A stretch of DNA of 64,000 nt from Carposina sasakii (GCA_014607495.2 CP053156.1:9734001-9798000); one strand, 5' to 3'. Counted from the stretch's first letter, positions 1 through 9,512 are shown. Notes: a model not told the origin generated them from the sequence alone. Made by a program: numbers and translations.

Positions 1-660
1 TTTGCATAATTCTCTATGCTAGTCGGTAATAATATATGCAATTGAATTGAAAGCACCAAGTTCCGTGTACAAGAACTCTACAGAGTCCTTTCTATGAAGG
101 AGAATTCATGTTAAACGTACTTCTACTTACTTGCCTTCCTATTAACTTATAAAAGCGTTACCTGCTTTGAAGCAGTAATTACCTATGTATGTTGCTACAA
201 GCTGCACGTTTTTATTACTTGAATTTATTTATTCGTCGAAATAACTAAAAAAGAGAGACAATTTTTCTACTATTTTTTTTTGTGATTGCCGGACCTACGC
301 GACAATATACGTATGTGCTGAAAAAAAACATACAATTTTATTTATTGTTCCTTTTCCATTAGTTTGTTTGTAAAAATAAAAATGTAAACTGATTGTTTTT
401 GTAAATGAAAAAAAAAAGACTAAATTCAACTATTAACCCTATGGAAGGCTGTTTAACGTAGTTGCCAGGGTGAGATCATTAACACTGTAATTAAACTTAC
501 TTAAATGAAAGTGCTTGTGAGCTAAAATAAATCTTGTGAGCTGCTTTTAAACGTTTAGCACACCTGCCTTTATTATCCTTGTAAAGACATTTTTCGTTAG
601 TTACTGTTATGTATACTTATTTTAGTTTTGTATAGTTTTAACACATAAATATATGGTTAC
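1..660. other. AT-rich non-coding stretch
   Basis: No open reading frame with protein-like composition, repeat copy or RNA gene was seen here; the sequence is A/T-rich with short homopolymer runs. Confidence 0.5.
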
Positions 661-800
661 ACATAAATATCATGACGAAGGTCCCACAGCCACGCTTAAC
701 ATAGCGGGGACAGATGAAAATAACCAGCTACAAATTGTTTCCAGAACTTCACTTGAGAGAATGCGAGAGTCACTAGTCGACTCTTACGACATGTACGGAA
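661..800. repeat. Dispersed repeat, copy 1
   Basis: The stretch around the words TCCCACAGCCACGCTTAA and GAGAGAATGCGAGAG resembles 33108..33240 (TTCCACAGCTACGTTAAG, GAGAGAATGTCCGAG) in the same order and spacing. A shorter match (TCCCACAGTCACGTTTAG) occurs near 16560. The family is not identified; the similarity only shows a dispersed repeat. Confidence 0.4.
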
Positions 801-894
801 GAAAATGTAGCTGAAGTCTAGGGAAGCCTCAGATCAGCAGGACAGTAGTCTAAACATAATGACTTAAGAACAAAAAGACTCTGCATACACAAAT

Positions 895-906
895 AAGTAA
901 ATTATT
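895..906. repeat. Target-site duplication of SINE-1, left copy
   Basis: AAGTAAATTATT, repeated exactly at 1252..1263 on the other side of the SINE. Confidence 0.8.
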
Positions 907-1251
907 GATGATGATGATCTCCGACCGTATCAGCCAAGGCGACCAATCTCTACGGATTGGCTAGATACGCAGGAGTTATTATAGTGCACAAGTGTGTGCG
1001 CAAACACAGATGCACTCTCTATTCCGTTACTCTCATAGTCTCATAGGACGGAAAGCCGACATGACCGGAGAGAGATCAGGCGCAGGACCAACGGTTTTAC
1101 GTGCTTTCCGAGGCACGAGCTAAGTGACAATTTTGCAACATTAAAATCTGTACATGAAATAAATTCATTGGTACAGGCCCGTGACTGGGATCGAACTAAC
1201 GCCTCCCGCTTGGAAGGTGCACGGCTTAACCACTGGGCTATCACTGCTTAC
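907..1251 (-). mobile_element. tRNA-derived SINE (family SINE-1), full copy
   Basis: Read on the minus strand this begins with a tRNA-like head: an A-box-like segment (GATAGCCCAGTGGTTAAG) and a B box (AGTTCGATCCC), the internal RNA polymerase III promoter elements of tRNA-derived SINEs. A non-tRNA body follows and ends in a short (ATC)n tail. The same body occurs on the plus strand at 19003..19340. The insertion is flanked by a 12-bp direct repeat AAGTAAATTATT at 895..906 and 1252..1263, the expected result of LINE-driven insertion. The short minus-strand frame through it is not a gene. Confidence 0.85.
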
Positions 1252-1263
1252 AAGTAAATTATT
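1252..1263. repeat. Target-site duplication of SINE-1, right copy
   Basis: AAGTAAATTATT, identical to 895..906. Confidence 0.8.
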
Positions 1264-2439
1264 ATGTACTTAGGAAATGCTATAAATCTTTATCATAGCC
1301 TTGGCGAGTTTGCTAAAAATACGCGGTGTAATGAAAAATATTTACCTCAAAATGAGGCAATATAAGTGAAATGAAAAAAGATGGGCCCATTTTCTTGGTG
1401 TATAACAACTTAATACAAATTTGAGGGTACCAGATTCGATACAAGATTAAATGAATACTTGCGCTGTGCGTGAATTCGTATTACGTCCTTCTCTCGAGAA
1501 TGGAAATTTGAAAGAAAAATGCTTTCTATTTATGGAATAAAGTGAATTGGGAACGTTCATAAAGTGACAACGTAATATGATAAAATTCGCTTAGTAATGT
1601 TTTATTTTGACTTACTTACGTGAAATGAAAACCTATTTCTAACGTAAAATGGCAATCTTGGTTTTTCGCAATATTTACATCTACGATATCAGGTGGATGA
1701 TACTTTTAAACGCATGTAAGCTTTTTTTTATAATTTTTTTTTTTTTTCAAATTCAATTTTAAATACCTACTATCGGCCATTTTGGTTCTGCATATTGATA
1801 TGCAACCCATTGGATATAATTATATTCTCCTAAACGTATGTTTGTAATAATAAGGTTTTTTTCAATAAACAAATGAGCGTGGGATCTTTGGCTATTTTAA
1901 CATTTTTGAATATATCAAAAGCTTTTCACAAAACATTATTTACGTTGCCTTTATATAACCACATATTATACAAATAAAACGGGAAAATGTTGTAGCCAAT
2001 AATCAACAGTAAATTTTATGTGACAAATTGTTTGTTTTGTGTTTAAAATGTACGGATTAAGAATTAAATATGTATTCTCTGTCAACTTTATAATTTATTG
2101 CGATTGTGAAAACTCAGGCTTAATAGAAGCTGCGCCAACAATGACCTCAATTAGTGCTCACCCTAGACGACGAGCTAAGAACGTTTTAAAATTCAATTAG
2201 TAATCTGGAACCTTTGACCTTATACTCGTAACGGCAGGATTTTCCGAAAAAGGTAAATTTTAAAATTAATTTTATTATATATCTAGTCCCGTTCTCTATT
2301 TTGCCTTATAAATTTTTTATCCATATTCTAACGTGTCGTAATGTTTTGTGACATATCCATCACGTGTCCGAATGTTAAGTAGCCCCATCTTATTGTCTCA
2401 AAATACCACTTGCCCGAAAACCATCCCATCTAGATGCTC
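1264..2439. other. AT-rich non-coding stretch
   Basis: No gene, RNA or repeat boundary could be supported. It contains a T-run near 1725..1747. Confidence 0.5.
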
Positions 2440-2625
2440 CAGGGGTTCCCAAACTTATTTTCTTATAGACCCCTTTCGAAAGTTAACTGGTTCTGGTGGA
2501 CCCTTTACAGGCCAACACCACATATTAATTAATTGTGAATACCCATTTTTTCACGCCAACATAGACCCCCATCGAGTCTCCTGTGGTCCCCTGGGGGTCC
2601 ACCTGGACCACTTTGGGAACCACTG
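2440..2625. mobile_element. hAT-like non-autonomous element (MITE)
   Basis: The 186-bp unit begins CAGGGGTTCCCAAA and ends TTTGGGAACCACTG, so its ends are inverted repeats of about 14 bp of the type seen in hAT DNA transposons. There is no transposase. A convincing 8-bp target duplication is not visible (left AGATGCTC, right CTAGTCCA), so this is an old copy or the ends are slightly misplaced. The plus-strand frame 2348..2629 only runs through the repeat and is not a gene. Confidence 0.6.
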
Positions 2626-2642
2626 CTAGTCCATGGATAATG

Positions 2643-2712
2643 ATTAAGGCTTAGAATAAAGATTCGCTCCGCTTCGTGACGGAGCGAAGACCTATCATTA
2701 ATCTAAGGATTA
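2643..2712. repeat. Small palindromic repeat, copy 1
   Basis: GGCTTAGAATAAAGATTCGC and, after a short spacer, GGAGCGAAGACC...ATTAATCTAAGG form an imperfect inverted repeat. A close second copy lies at 61331..61385, which shares TTAGAATAATGATTCGC and GAGCGAAGACCAATCATTAA. Probably a tiny mobile or foldback repeat. Confidence 0.5.
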
Positions 2713-3703
2713 AGGCATATTTTACTTCCAGTAGATTAGTGTTTTACTACGAGTAAATGTGTGATTTTAATACCTGTATACAATGATCATTGCCTGTATA
2801 CCACTGTATACTCGTATTATAAACACAGTAGGTACCTAGTTACATTAAATTTTTCAATATTTTGCCGGTAATCACAATGCGCACTGTATTCTTATATATA
2901 TTGGTCCCAAGTGCGTTTAACTCCCATTAACCTACCAAACCATATATTAACTGAGCTCATATCTGTAAGCGATTCACAGAACGAGTGAGGTAACGATATA
3001 CCTATGTTAGTTATCTGTTTGCATGTAAATGCTTGTAATATATATAGGGATTAGCAGCGATCACATTTCGCACTCACCTCCTGGCTGGGCACGGAAGTAA
3101 TTAAACTTGCTACTCAACTATTATCCGTGGACTCTCTGGAGTCACGAACTTATCAACTTAGTAATGCGAAACTTTTTGCGCTCAAATTAATCCTGGAAAT
3201 TTTCTATTTCGCTTTCTATAGACGTTTTACGTTTTGAAATGGCAGTATATGCTACTATATAATTTGGTGTAAAAAGAGTTTATAAGATTTTTATACAACT
3301 AATAAATGAAAGTGTAAATAAACAAAAACAGTAAAGCTTTATATGCAATTTTTCTTCAAATTAGGACATCAATTTTAGTACTTAATATCAAACACAAATG
3401 AAGCTGTTAAAAATATGATTAAAAATACCTGGCCTACCTTAAATTAAGATAATTAACGGTTCACTGAAAATTGGGCTTCATTTAAAAAAGTAGAAAAAGA
3501 CGTGTTTCTTATGAAATAAAAAGTTAATTATTTTCACTGTTTAGATGAGTTTCGCAATAAAGTATTCTGAGTAAGCTTCGTTTTTTTGTACTATTAATTT
3601 ATTATCCATAACATTTAAAGAACTTTGAGCCCCATTCTAAGCGAGGATAAGTTTTCTTAGTAATTGCCTTCTTCGTCAAGAAAACTTCAAAGGGATATAA
3701 CTA
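2713..3703. other. Non-coding stretch
   Basis: No coding frame or repeat boundary could be supported. Confidence 0.5.
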
Positions 3704-3705
3704 TA

Positions 3706-4174
3706 CAGGGTGCTTGTGACAGCCAGGCAAATATTGATTTGCTGACTTCAGACCATGATTCTGTGGCGAAAACCACCGAAAATTTTCGCAGGAAAATAAA
3801 AAAAAAATGGTTTTTTTTTTTAATTTTTTCATGAAAAAAGGGTAGGTCGTTTGAATAGGTCTTAGATAATGGATTACAAACAAAAATTTTACCTATGGAT
3901 GATTTTCAAAAAATAAGTTGCGCCGAAATAGTTCAAATTACTGATCAGTCCCAAAGGAGAGTCACAAGTGATCTAAAAAACGGCAATGTTTCACACAATA
4001 ACCAATAAGCCCTTTTAACTAGTCACAGGATTGCCCGATACAATTGGCGCGGAAAGTTAACATTGCGGATAATTAAATAAAAAAAATTCTGCGAGTAATA
4101 ACACTGTCGTATAACTCAAAACAATCGTACTTGTTCTGTATTTCAGTATTTGCCTGGCTGTCACACACACCATG
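3706..4174. mobile_element. TA-flanked inverted-repeat DNA element, copy 1
   Basis: The left end CAGGGTGCTTGTGACAGCC recurs inverted at the right end as GGCTGTCACACACACCATG; both ends continue with a further matching stretch (GGCAAATATTG against CAGTATTTGCC). The element lies between two TA dinucleotides (3704..3705 and 4175..4176), the target type of Tc1/mariner-like transposons. At 469 bp with no transposase frame it is non-autonomous. A second copy is at 5543..6031, and a lone right end at about 16033..16074. Confidence 0.6.
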
Positions 4175-4176
4175 TA

Positions 4177-4899
4177 TGTCGGCGCAAGCCTCCAATTTAA
4201 TTCAAATCATACTCTTTCACTTATTAGAAACCTAAGTGTAAACAGGTCGGAACTAAGACGATGTCGTCACTCTGTGAGTCAGGCGACGGTGCACGATCGT
4301 GCGAGGCTCGGATGCAGGTAAAAAAAGCCGGCCGCTCGGTTGGCACTGGCTCAGTCCGATTGTGGCATCCGTACTGTGCACACGTCTTAATTGTGAAACT
4401 GGTCACACCTGAATCACATTTTACTACATAGTGGACCATGATGATGTGCTACCCATTGCACCTGATGATACTCCTTCACCAATACTGCGCCCTGGCCACT
4501 CCGAAATGTATAACAATTTGCTTCGGACATTGTATTTATACAATATTATCTAAAATTTGTTTAGAGTTGGTAGGAGTTTATTAATTATGTGCCTATTAAT
4601 TAACAACAATTAGTCTTTTATTACCTTTCCTTAATTGTTAGCTAAAATTCTGTTATAATATACCTTTAAGGAAAAACTAATTACTGCTAATTACTTAACT
4701 ATCTATCCACTGATCCCTACAACGTATGTTGTAAAGTTCGGTATAAACAGATTAGAGAAGGAACGTTTAGTTTAGGGTGTGGTTACACTTACTCTTGTGT
4801 ATCACTTTTTATAATTTATTTGCATAAATATATGGGTACATAATAGTGACAGACAGAGGATGGAGATTCCGTAATATAATTCATACAACACATACACAT
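4177..4899. other. Non-coding stretch with a GC-richer patch
   Basis: Positions 4240..4400 are richer in G and C than the surroundings and carry a 71-codon minus-strand frame with no recognisable motif. It may be part of an unrecognised repeat. Nothing else is supported. Confidence 0.35.
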
Positions 4900-5227
4900 C
4901 ACATCAGCCTAATGCAGTCCACTGCTAGACGTAAGCCTCCCCCAGCATTCCCCGGCACGCTACAAGGCTACTACCATAATGGGAGTTTTGCCCATAGGCA
5001 ACACACAGGTGGCTTATAGATCGCATTGTGATTTCGAACTATGTCGTCAACACGGGAGGCGCTGCTGCACACTTCCCGGAATCCCTTAATTGTCTCTTAC
5101 GATAACCACGGGCAGACATGGAGTAGTGCAATTTTACTCTACCGACATCATACCGCAAATTCAAAATCTGGCGTCACCATACTAAAACTGGCTGTAGGAT
5201 CTACCTTGTACCTAAACCTACAGCACT
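4900..5227 (-). mobile_element. Retroelement 3' end with LINE-2-type tail, non-coding family
   Basis: On the minus strand this ends in GGGGGAGGCTTACGTCTAGC and AGTGGACTGCATTAGGCTG, a tail shared with the coding LINE-2 remnants at 8404 and 39900. The upstream sequence is unlike the LINE-2 protein but matches 17075..17295. Positions 5165..5215 also match 45088..45150 (TACTAAAACTGGCTGTAGGAT against TACTAAAATTGGCTGTGGGAT). It is cut at 5228 by a MITE. Confidence 0.6.
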
Positions 5228-5509
5228 GGGGGGCAATTCTTGAAATTTATTGAGCCGAAACGCAACCACTAACGAACCGTTAACGAAACGCGGTGCTAAG
5301 CAATATATACCTATACTTACCGCTTGAGTAATAAGATATATCTTAGCATGCATCGGTCGCGAGTATGATAGAATAAAAACAAATATCTGTCTCGTGCTGA
5401 AATGTGTCAAATTACGTCACCGTAAAGTAATTATTGCTTTGTTCTGAGCGTCTACAACGGCTCCGTTTCGGCTTCGTTCCAACTAGAGACTTTTCGAGAA
5501 TTTCCCCCC
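5228..5509. mobile_element. MITE with GGGGGC ends, copy A
   Basis: Starts GGGGGGCAATTCTTGAAA and ends TTTTCGAGAATTTCCCCCC, imperfect inverted repeats of about 18 bp. The interior is a reverse-complement match to copy B (7227..7509): for example TAATTATTGCTTTGTTCTGA here and TCAGAACAAAGCAATAATTA there. No transposase and no clear target duplication, so the superfamily is unassigned. Confidence 0.7.
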
Positions 5510-5542
5510 TGGTTTACCCCATATTGAGAACACAGACATATA

Positions 5543-6031
5543 CAGGGTCAGGAGACAGCCAGGAAAATATTGATATAGCGACTTCAGATTTATTTATTTT
5601 TTTTATGAAAAAAATTGTGTAGTTTTTTAAGCAGGCCTTAGATAATGACTTAAGAACAAAATTTTAACCGTTTGTCTTGGTACGGGCATAAAAAGCGACG
5701 GGATGAAAGGCATATTTTACAGAGAGCGTTGTGCATGAGTGTGGATGGATATAGACGAAGAGGTAGACCAAAGAAGTGTTGGATGGACTGTGTGAAGGAG
5801 GATATGCGTATACTGGGAGTGAGCAATGAGATGACGGATAATAGGGATAAATTGAAGAAGGGTACATATTGCGCCGACCCCAAATAAATGGGAACAGGGC
5901 AGGAAGATGATGATGGATATCAAAAAAATGTTACGCTCAAAAAAGTTCAATTAACTAAACAACCCCAATGGAGAGTTACCAGTGATCCAAAAAACAGCGA
6001 TGTATCAGAGAATAACCAATAAACCCGTTTG
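5543..6031. mobile_element. TA-flanked DNA element, copy 2, interrupted by a LINE
   Basis: Starts CAGGGTCAGGAGACAGCC after TA and follows copy 1 (3706..4174): the left part shares GCCTTAGATAATG-type sequence and ends near AAAATTTTAACC. Copy 1 continues without a break, but here a LINE fragment (5668..5917) is inserted; the element resumes at TCAAAAAAATG and keeps CCAAAAAACAGCGATG and GAATAACCAATAAACCC. The right inverted repeat is missing, so the end at 6031 is approximate. Confidence 0.6.
5668..5917 (+). pseudogene. LINE-1 (RTE-like) reverse transcriptase C-terminal fragment
   Basis: The plus strand encodes the end of a non-LTR retrotransposon polymerase protein: WYGH, then RRDERH, GRPKKCWMDCVKEDM and a final CADPK before a stop, followed by a (GAT)n-type tail. 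This string of motifs is a common C-terminus of lepidopteran endonuclease-reverse transcriptases; assignment to the RTE group is from memory. Only about 70 codons remain, so this is a severely 5'-truncated dead copy. Minus-strand copies are at 37763..38054 and 48654..49106. It sits inside DNA element copy 2. Confidence 0.75.
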
Positions 6032-6693
6032 ACTATACTATACGCCGTCGTGGCAGCGCAGTCATAAAACAATTAATAAAGATATATGTTTCTGAAAAAT
6101 AAATGTTTAATTCAAATAATCGACTATAACACGTTGCTTCAATACGGTCTCCCGTAAGGCTCCTAATATAAGCTTTTGTGCAAGTGTCAATGGTGTAGGA
6201 GGTCATAATCCGGTCGGCGTTTCTCCACCTCAGTTGGACAGCACCTTTTGTCTCCCACAAGCTGCCCACAATCTCTTGTCTTGTAAGTCCAGATTGCGTT
6301 TAACTCTTGAGTTTGACCCACTAAAGAGACAGTCCTATAAAATATAAGACTTTAGCAACGTTTGTGGTTTCACTTCACCGCATTTTGTTATATTATGATC
6401 ATCATCGTCATCATTATCAGCCCTGGGTGCATCCCATGCATACATACTGTATAATTCTGGCGGACGAAGACGCAGGCGTTTGCTAGTATAATATAAACTT
6501 GGAAGTTGTACGTGACCGGAGTGTTAAACGCTGACTTAAGGGCAGTTGTTTGTGGAGTCATTCTTGTTAGGTACACAATCTTGTAATACAAAATAAGATT
6601 TAAACAGCATCGCATAATACTTTTTGGACTCATTTTAACTGTTCACTATACTTGTTAACTAATAATAGTATTACTTTTATTATATTACAAAAC
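6032..6693. other. Non-coding stretch
   Basis: Short frames on the minus strand (6033..6269, 6388..6633) show no motif or codon pattern of a gene. A short imperfect (TCA)n run is present near 6396..6420. Confidence 0.45.
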
Positions 6694-6706
6694 AGTTGTA
6701 TTCATA
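6694..6706. repeat. 13-bp direct repeat, left
   Basis: AGTTGTATTCATA, repeated exactly at 7108..7120 and flanking the unit between; probably a target-site duplication. Confidence 0.65.
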
Positions 6707-7107
6707 AATGAAATTGTATTAGGCGTTACAATTCGGAAGTTCAAACACTCGCTATGGGTGCGCCCACCACCGGGCCTTACACCCTCCACTGACCCTCGGA
6801 TCTGATAACTCATTACTGCGAATACAGGCACTTGCACTAACTACAATCGCCACGAGAAACCAGACCCGAGCACCTAGCATGCAAGACAATACATTGCACC
6901 ATTCCGAAATCAAAAACTAGATAAATAATCTACATATGTTTCGCCAACAACCGTGGCATCCTCATGATTATAGAAATTAGTAAATTAGTAAACCACAAAT
7001 TATTATGAAACTCTAAAACCCTGTCTTAGAGTTTAGGTTTTACAGTTTCATAATAATTAGTGGTTTACTAATTTACTAATTTCTATAATTTCTATTCTAC
7101 AATACAT
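6707..7107. mobile_element. Dispersed repeat (GGCGTTAC family) with terminal palindrome
   Basis: Contains the family sequence that starts ATTGTATTAGGCGTTACAAT, passes through CACCACCGGGCC and CTGACCCTCGGATCTG, and ends ACATATGTTTCGCCAACAAC with CGTGGCATCCTCATGA. Related copies are at 18216..18461 and 41983..42267. A palindrome (6967..7089) follows, and the whole block is flanked by a 13-bp direct repeat. No protein is encoded. A retroposed or DNA-mediated origin cannot be decided by eye; 13 bp fits retroposition better. Confidence 0.6.
6967..7089. repeat. Long imperfect palindrome
   Basis: The left arm (6967..about 7027) is nearly the reverse complement of the right arm (about 7030..7089). 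The outer 42 bp, including TAGAAATTAGTAAATTAG and AAACCAC, pair with very few mismatches; the centre around CTGTCTTAGAG is looser. A transcript could fold into a hairpin of about 55 bp. Confidence 0.75.
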
Positions 7108-7120
7108 AGTTGTATTCATA
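7108..7120. repeat. 13-bp direct repeat, right
   Basis: AGTTGTATTCATA, identical to 6694..6706. Confidence 0.65.
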
Positions 7121-7226
7121 TTCATAGTCTGAAAGAATGAATGTGAGTGTTTCACTTTATAACTGGGATACATAATTTTTTAAGGACTTCGATGTTGACT
7201 ATAAGGTTATATTTTATTCGAGAACA

Positions 7227-7509
7227 GGGGGCCAATTCTCGAAAAGTCTCGAGTTGGAACGAAGCCGAAACGGAACCGCTGTAGACGCTCAGAACAAAGC
7301 AATAATTACTTTATGGTGCCGTAATTAAACACTTAGCACGTGACAGCACGAGACAGATATTTGTTTTTATTATGTCATACTCGCGACCGATGCGTACTAA
7401 AATATACCTTATTACTTAAGCGTTAAGTATATATTTCTTCGCACCGCGTTTCGTAACGGTTCGTTAATGGTTGCGTTTCAGCTCAAAAAATTTCAAGAAT
7501 TGCCCCCCC
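7227..7509. mobile_element. MITE with GGGGGC ends, copy B
   Basis: Starts GGGGGCCAATTCTCGAAA and ends TTTCAAGAATTGCCCCCCC, inverted repeats of about 18 bp. It is in the opposite orientation to copy A and of almost the same length (283 against 282 bp). Flanks are AACA on the left and AGTA on the right, with no obvious duplication. Confidence 0.7.
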
Positions 7510-7640
7510 AGTATCTAGCGATACATATTACAGACATATTGTTGAGCAAAGGCAGCAGTATTACTAAACTTGCTTCGATAAAGTTTATATAACGCATATT
7601 CCGTAAATCTAGCCGACTTTATCGTATCGCATACATTACG

Positions 7641-7735
7641 GGGTCACCATAAAGTAATTATTGCTTTGTTAAGAGCGTCTACAACGGTTCCGTTTCGGCT
7701 ACGTTCCAACTCGAGACTTTTCGAGAATTTTCCCT
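7641..7735. mobile_element. MITE with GGGGGC ends, truncated copy C
   Basis: Matches the last third of copy A (TAATTATTGCTTTGTTAAGA, then CGACTCGAGACTTTTCGAG-like sequence) and stops at TTTTCCCTGAGC. Only one end of the element is present. Confidence 0.6.
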
Positions 7736-7785
7736 GAGCTTTATACACATTACATAGTATTTCGGGCCTACGGACTGCCTGCACG

Positions 7786-7842
7786 CCGTAGTCAACTACG
7801 GCGTAGACGACTATGGCGTAGACGACTACGGCGTAGACAACT
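7786..7842. repeat. 15-bp minisatellite
   Basis: The unit ACTACGGCGTAGACG is repeated about three and a half times with one A/T variant (ACTATGGCGTAGACG). It is GC-rich compared with its surroundings. Confidence 0.75.
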
Positions 7843-7909
7843 AGTAATAATAACGAACGAACTGTTGATATGCTTATTTTACAGGAAAAGGAAAAAAAAA
7901 ACTCTAGCG

Positions 7910-8040
7910 GTGTTATTACAAAAGACGCCTAAAGTTAGACTCGATTTAAATATGACATTTGACAGCAAAATGTATGGCATATCTGCCAAATTTAGGGCAT
8001 GTTTAGCTTAAAAAATGATTAAATTCTTTTGTAATAACAC
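7910..8040. mobile_element. MITE with GTGTTATTACAAAAGA ends, copy 1
   Basis: The 131-bp unit has perfect 16-bp inverted ends, GTGTTATTACAAAAGA and TCTTTTGTAATAACAC. The interior (AAAGTTAGACTCG, TTGACAGCAAAATG, TTTAGGGCATGTTTAGCTTA) is found inverted at 38199..38321. Flanking TAG on both sides (CTAG before, GGTAG after) is suggestive but not a firm target duplication. Confidence 0.65.
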
Positions 8041-8400
8041 GGTAGTTGTTTTAATTATTGATCACAGGACTTTTTGTATAACAAAAAAAATATTTTGTCA
8101 AAAATATCGAAATACTCATGTATCTATGTATAGGACCAATAGTTGATGGAGTGACAAGACAATACTTCCTAACTATTGATACTTGTTTATTTTACAAGAG
8201 AAGAAAAATACAAACTACAAACTTTTTAGGTTTTGATCAAAGCATTTTCATATAGGTATATCTCAAGTTTCACGGAGATCCAATTTAGGTAATTACATGG
8301 ACAATGAGTATCAATTCAGGGTTCTAACATTGATTAGGCTCCTACATAAAATAAGACCTTGTGGCAAACTTGACATGCTCATGCCGCCGGCATAGTATGT
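8041..8400. other. AT-rich non-coding stretch
   Basis: Nothing recognisable. Confidence 0.5.
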
Positions 8401-8403
8401 TGT

Positions 8404-8560
8404 CAGCCTATTGCAGTCCACTGCTGGACGTAGGCCTCCCCCAGAGTATGCCACTAGGCTCGATCTCCCGTTTTTGCTATCCAGTCACTATTAGCCGACC
8501 TCTTTAAGTCATCGGTCCATCTAGCTGGAGGGCGCCTAACGCTACGAATGAACATTCTGT
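8404..8560 (-). pseudogene. LINE-2 reverse transcriptase C-terminal fragment
   Basis: On the minus strand the sequence encodes RRPPARWTDDL, then DWIAKTGDRA and, after one stop, WHTLGEAYVQQWTAIG. This is the end of a non-LTR retrotransposon polymerase protein, followed by the stop and the AGGCTGA tail. The internal stop and severe truncation mark it as dead. The same C-terminus is encoded on the plus strand at 39900..40105. Confidence 0.7.
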
Positions 8561-8992
8561 ATAGCTATAAGTAGGTATACTTACTTATCCACTGACGAAT
8601 TAAAATACTGCGAATTGTTGCTATTCATAGTTGTAAATCACAAATTCAACTCAAAGCTTCGAGCAAAACGCTGGCCGTGTTTGTGTATTAAATAAATTTT
8701 GCTACCGTTTTATGCCCAAAGCTATTCGGGTATTGTTAATGGAGTGATACACGGGTTGTTAGTTGTTAGCGAATATTAACAATCTTATTCGCTTATGGAA
8801 TGCGATGATTGCACCTAAATATTGAAAATTTAAGTTTTTGAATGGGGTTAATCGGGGTTAATGGCGTTGCTAATCGAAAATACAAGTTTTCTACTAGTGC
8901 TCGCCCGCTGACCCTTAAATCTTATAACTTGTTTTCTATGTTGATCGACGTTAGGAGTGTTGAGCCAGCTAGCCAGTGGAGGGTATAGTAAA
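8561..8992. other. Non-coding stretch
   Basis: No supported feature. Confidence 0.45.
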
Positions 8993-9244
8993 AACCAAGA
9001 TTTATACATACATACATACAATCACGCCTGTATCCCGTACGGGGTAGGCAGAGCACTAAGGGCCGATAGAACCACATGGTGCCACTTCTGACCAAATTTT
9101 GAGGATATAGTTGAGATCTACAAGTTCGGTTAGGAGTGACAGGTGGTCAGCCCATCGCCTACAAAACACCAAGACCCTCATATCCCTCTACTGTCTTGTA
9201 CAGTATGCCCGGGAAGAGAAGCAGATTTATAACCAAGATTTATA
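8993..9244 (-). mobile_element. LINE-3 tail with (TATG)n end and 14-bp target duplication
   Basis: A fragment (9007..9230) shared with 20195..20416, 36331..36500, 38993..39195 and 46742..46998. On the minus strand it runs from CTGCTTCTCTTCCCGGGCAT through GTGGTTCTATCGGCCC and GCCTACCCCGTACGGG to a (TATG)n tail, so it is the 3' end of a retroposon in minus orientation. It is flanked by an exact 14-bp repeat AACCAAGATTTATA (8993..9006 and 9231..9244), which fixes the insertion boundaries. No protein motif is preserved; the LINE clade is not assigned. Confidence 0.75.
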
Positions 9245-9318
9245 ACAATGAATAATCTAAAAACAGCAATGTAGGTAGTTTATAATAACTAATCGGGCGA
9301 TATGGCGAGTCAGACGGT

Positions 9319-9323
9319 GTACC
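9319..9323. repeat. 5-bp target-site duplication of the BEL/Pao element, left
   Basis: GTACC directly before the 5' LTR, repeated at 15852..15856 after the 3' LTR. Confidence 0.9.
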
Positions 9324-9511
9324 TGTTGCAATTAATGTTGGCAACATTAACATATTGTAGGGATATTTGTAATTATTTGTGGCAACACTCTCTCTCTCTC
9401 GGTTCCATGTGAAGCGCAATAAACTCTCTCAAGATTTCTCCTAGTCTTCTCATTTTATCTGCACCAAGAACCATCCAGCGACCTACCAAAAACCTACAGT
9501 CCACCCAAACA
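9324..9511 (+). repeat. 5' LTR of the BEL/Pao element
   Basis: Starts TGTTGCA and ends CCCAAACA, the usual TG..CA. It contains a small hairpin (TTAATGTTG at 9332..9340 and CAACATTAA at 9342..9350), a CT run and a polyadenylation signal AATAAA at 9418..9423. No clear TATA box is seen. It is identical over 188 bp to 15664..15851. Confidence 0.95.
9418..9423 (+). promoter_or_regulatory. Polyadenylation signal in the 5' LTR
   Basis: AATAAA within GCGCAATAAACTC; the copy at 15758..15763 in the 3' LTR is the one expected to act on the element's transcript. Confidence 0.5.
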
Positions 9512-9512
9512 T

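Noticed and set aside
2348..2629. 93-codon plus-strand frame
   Set aside because: Most of it lies inside the hAT-like MITE 2440..2625 and has no domain.
5650..5950. Several minus-strand frames over 5650..5950
   Set aside because: Shadows of the LINE-1 fragment, which reads on the plus strand.
9252..9323. BEL/Pao insertion inside a copy of the 3706..4174 element
   Set aside because: Only about 18 bases on the left and the end at 16033..16074 on the right are similar; not enough to claim it firmly.
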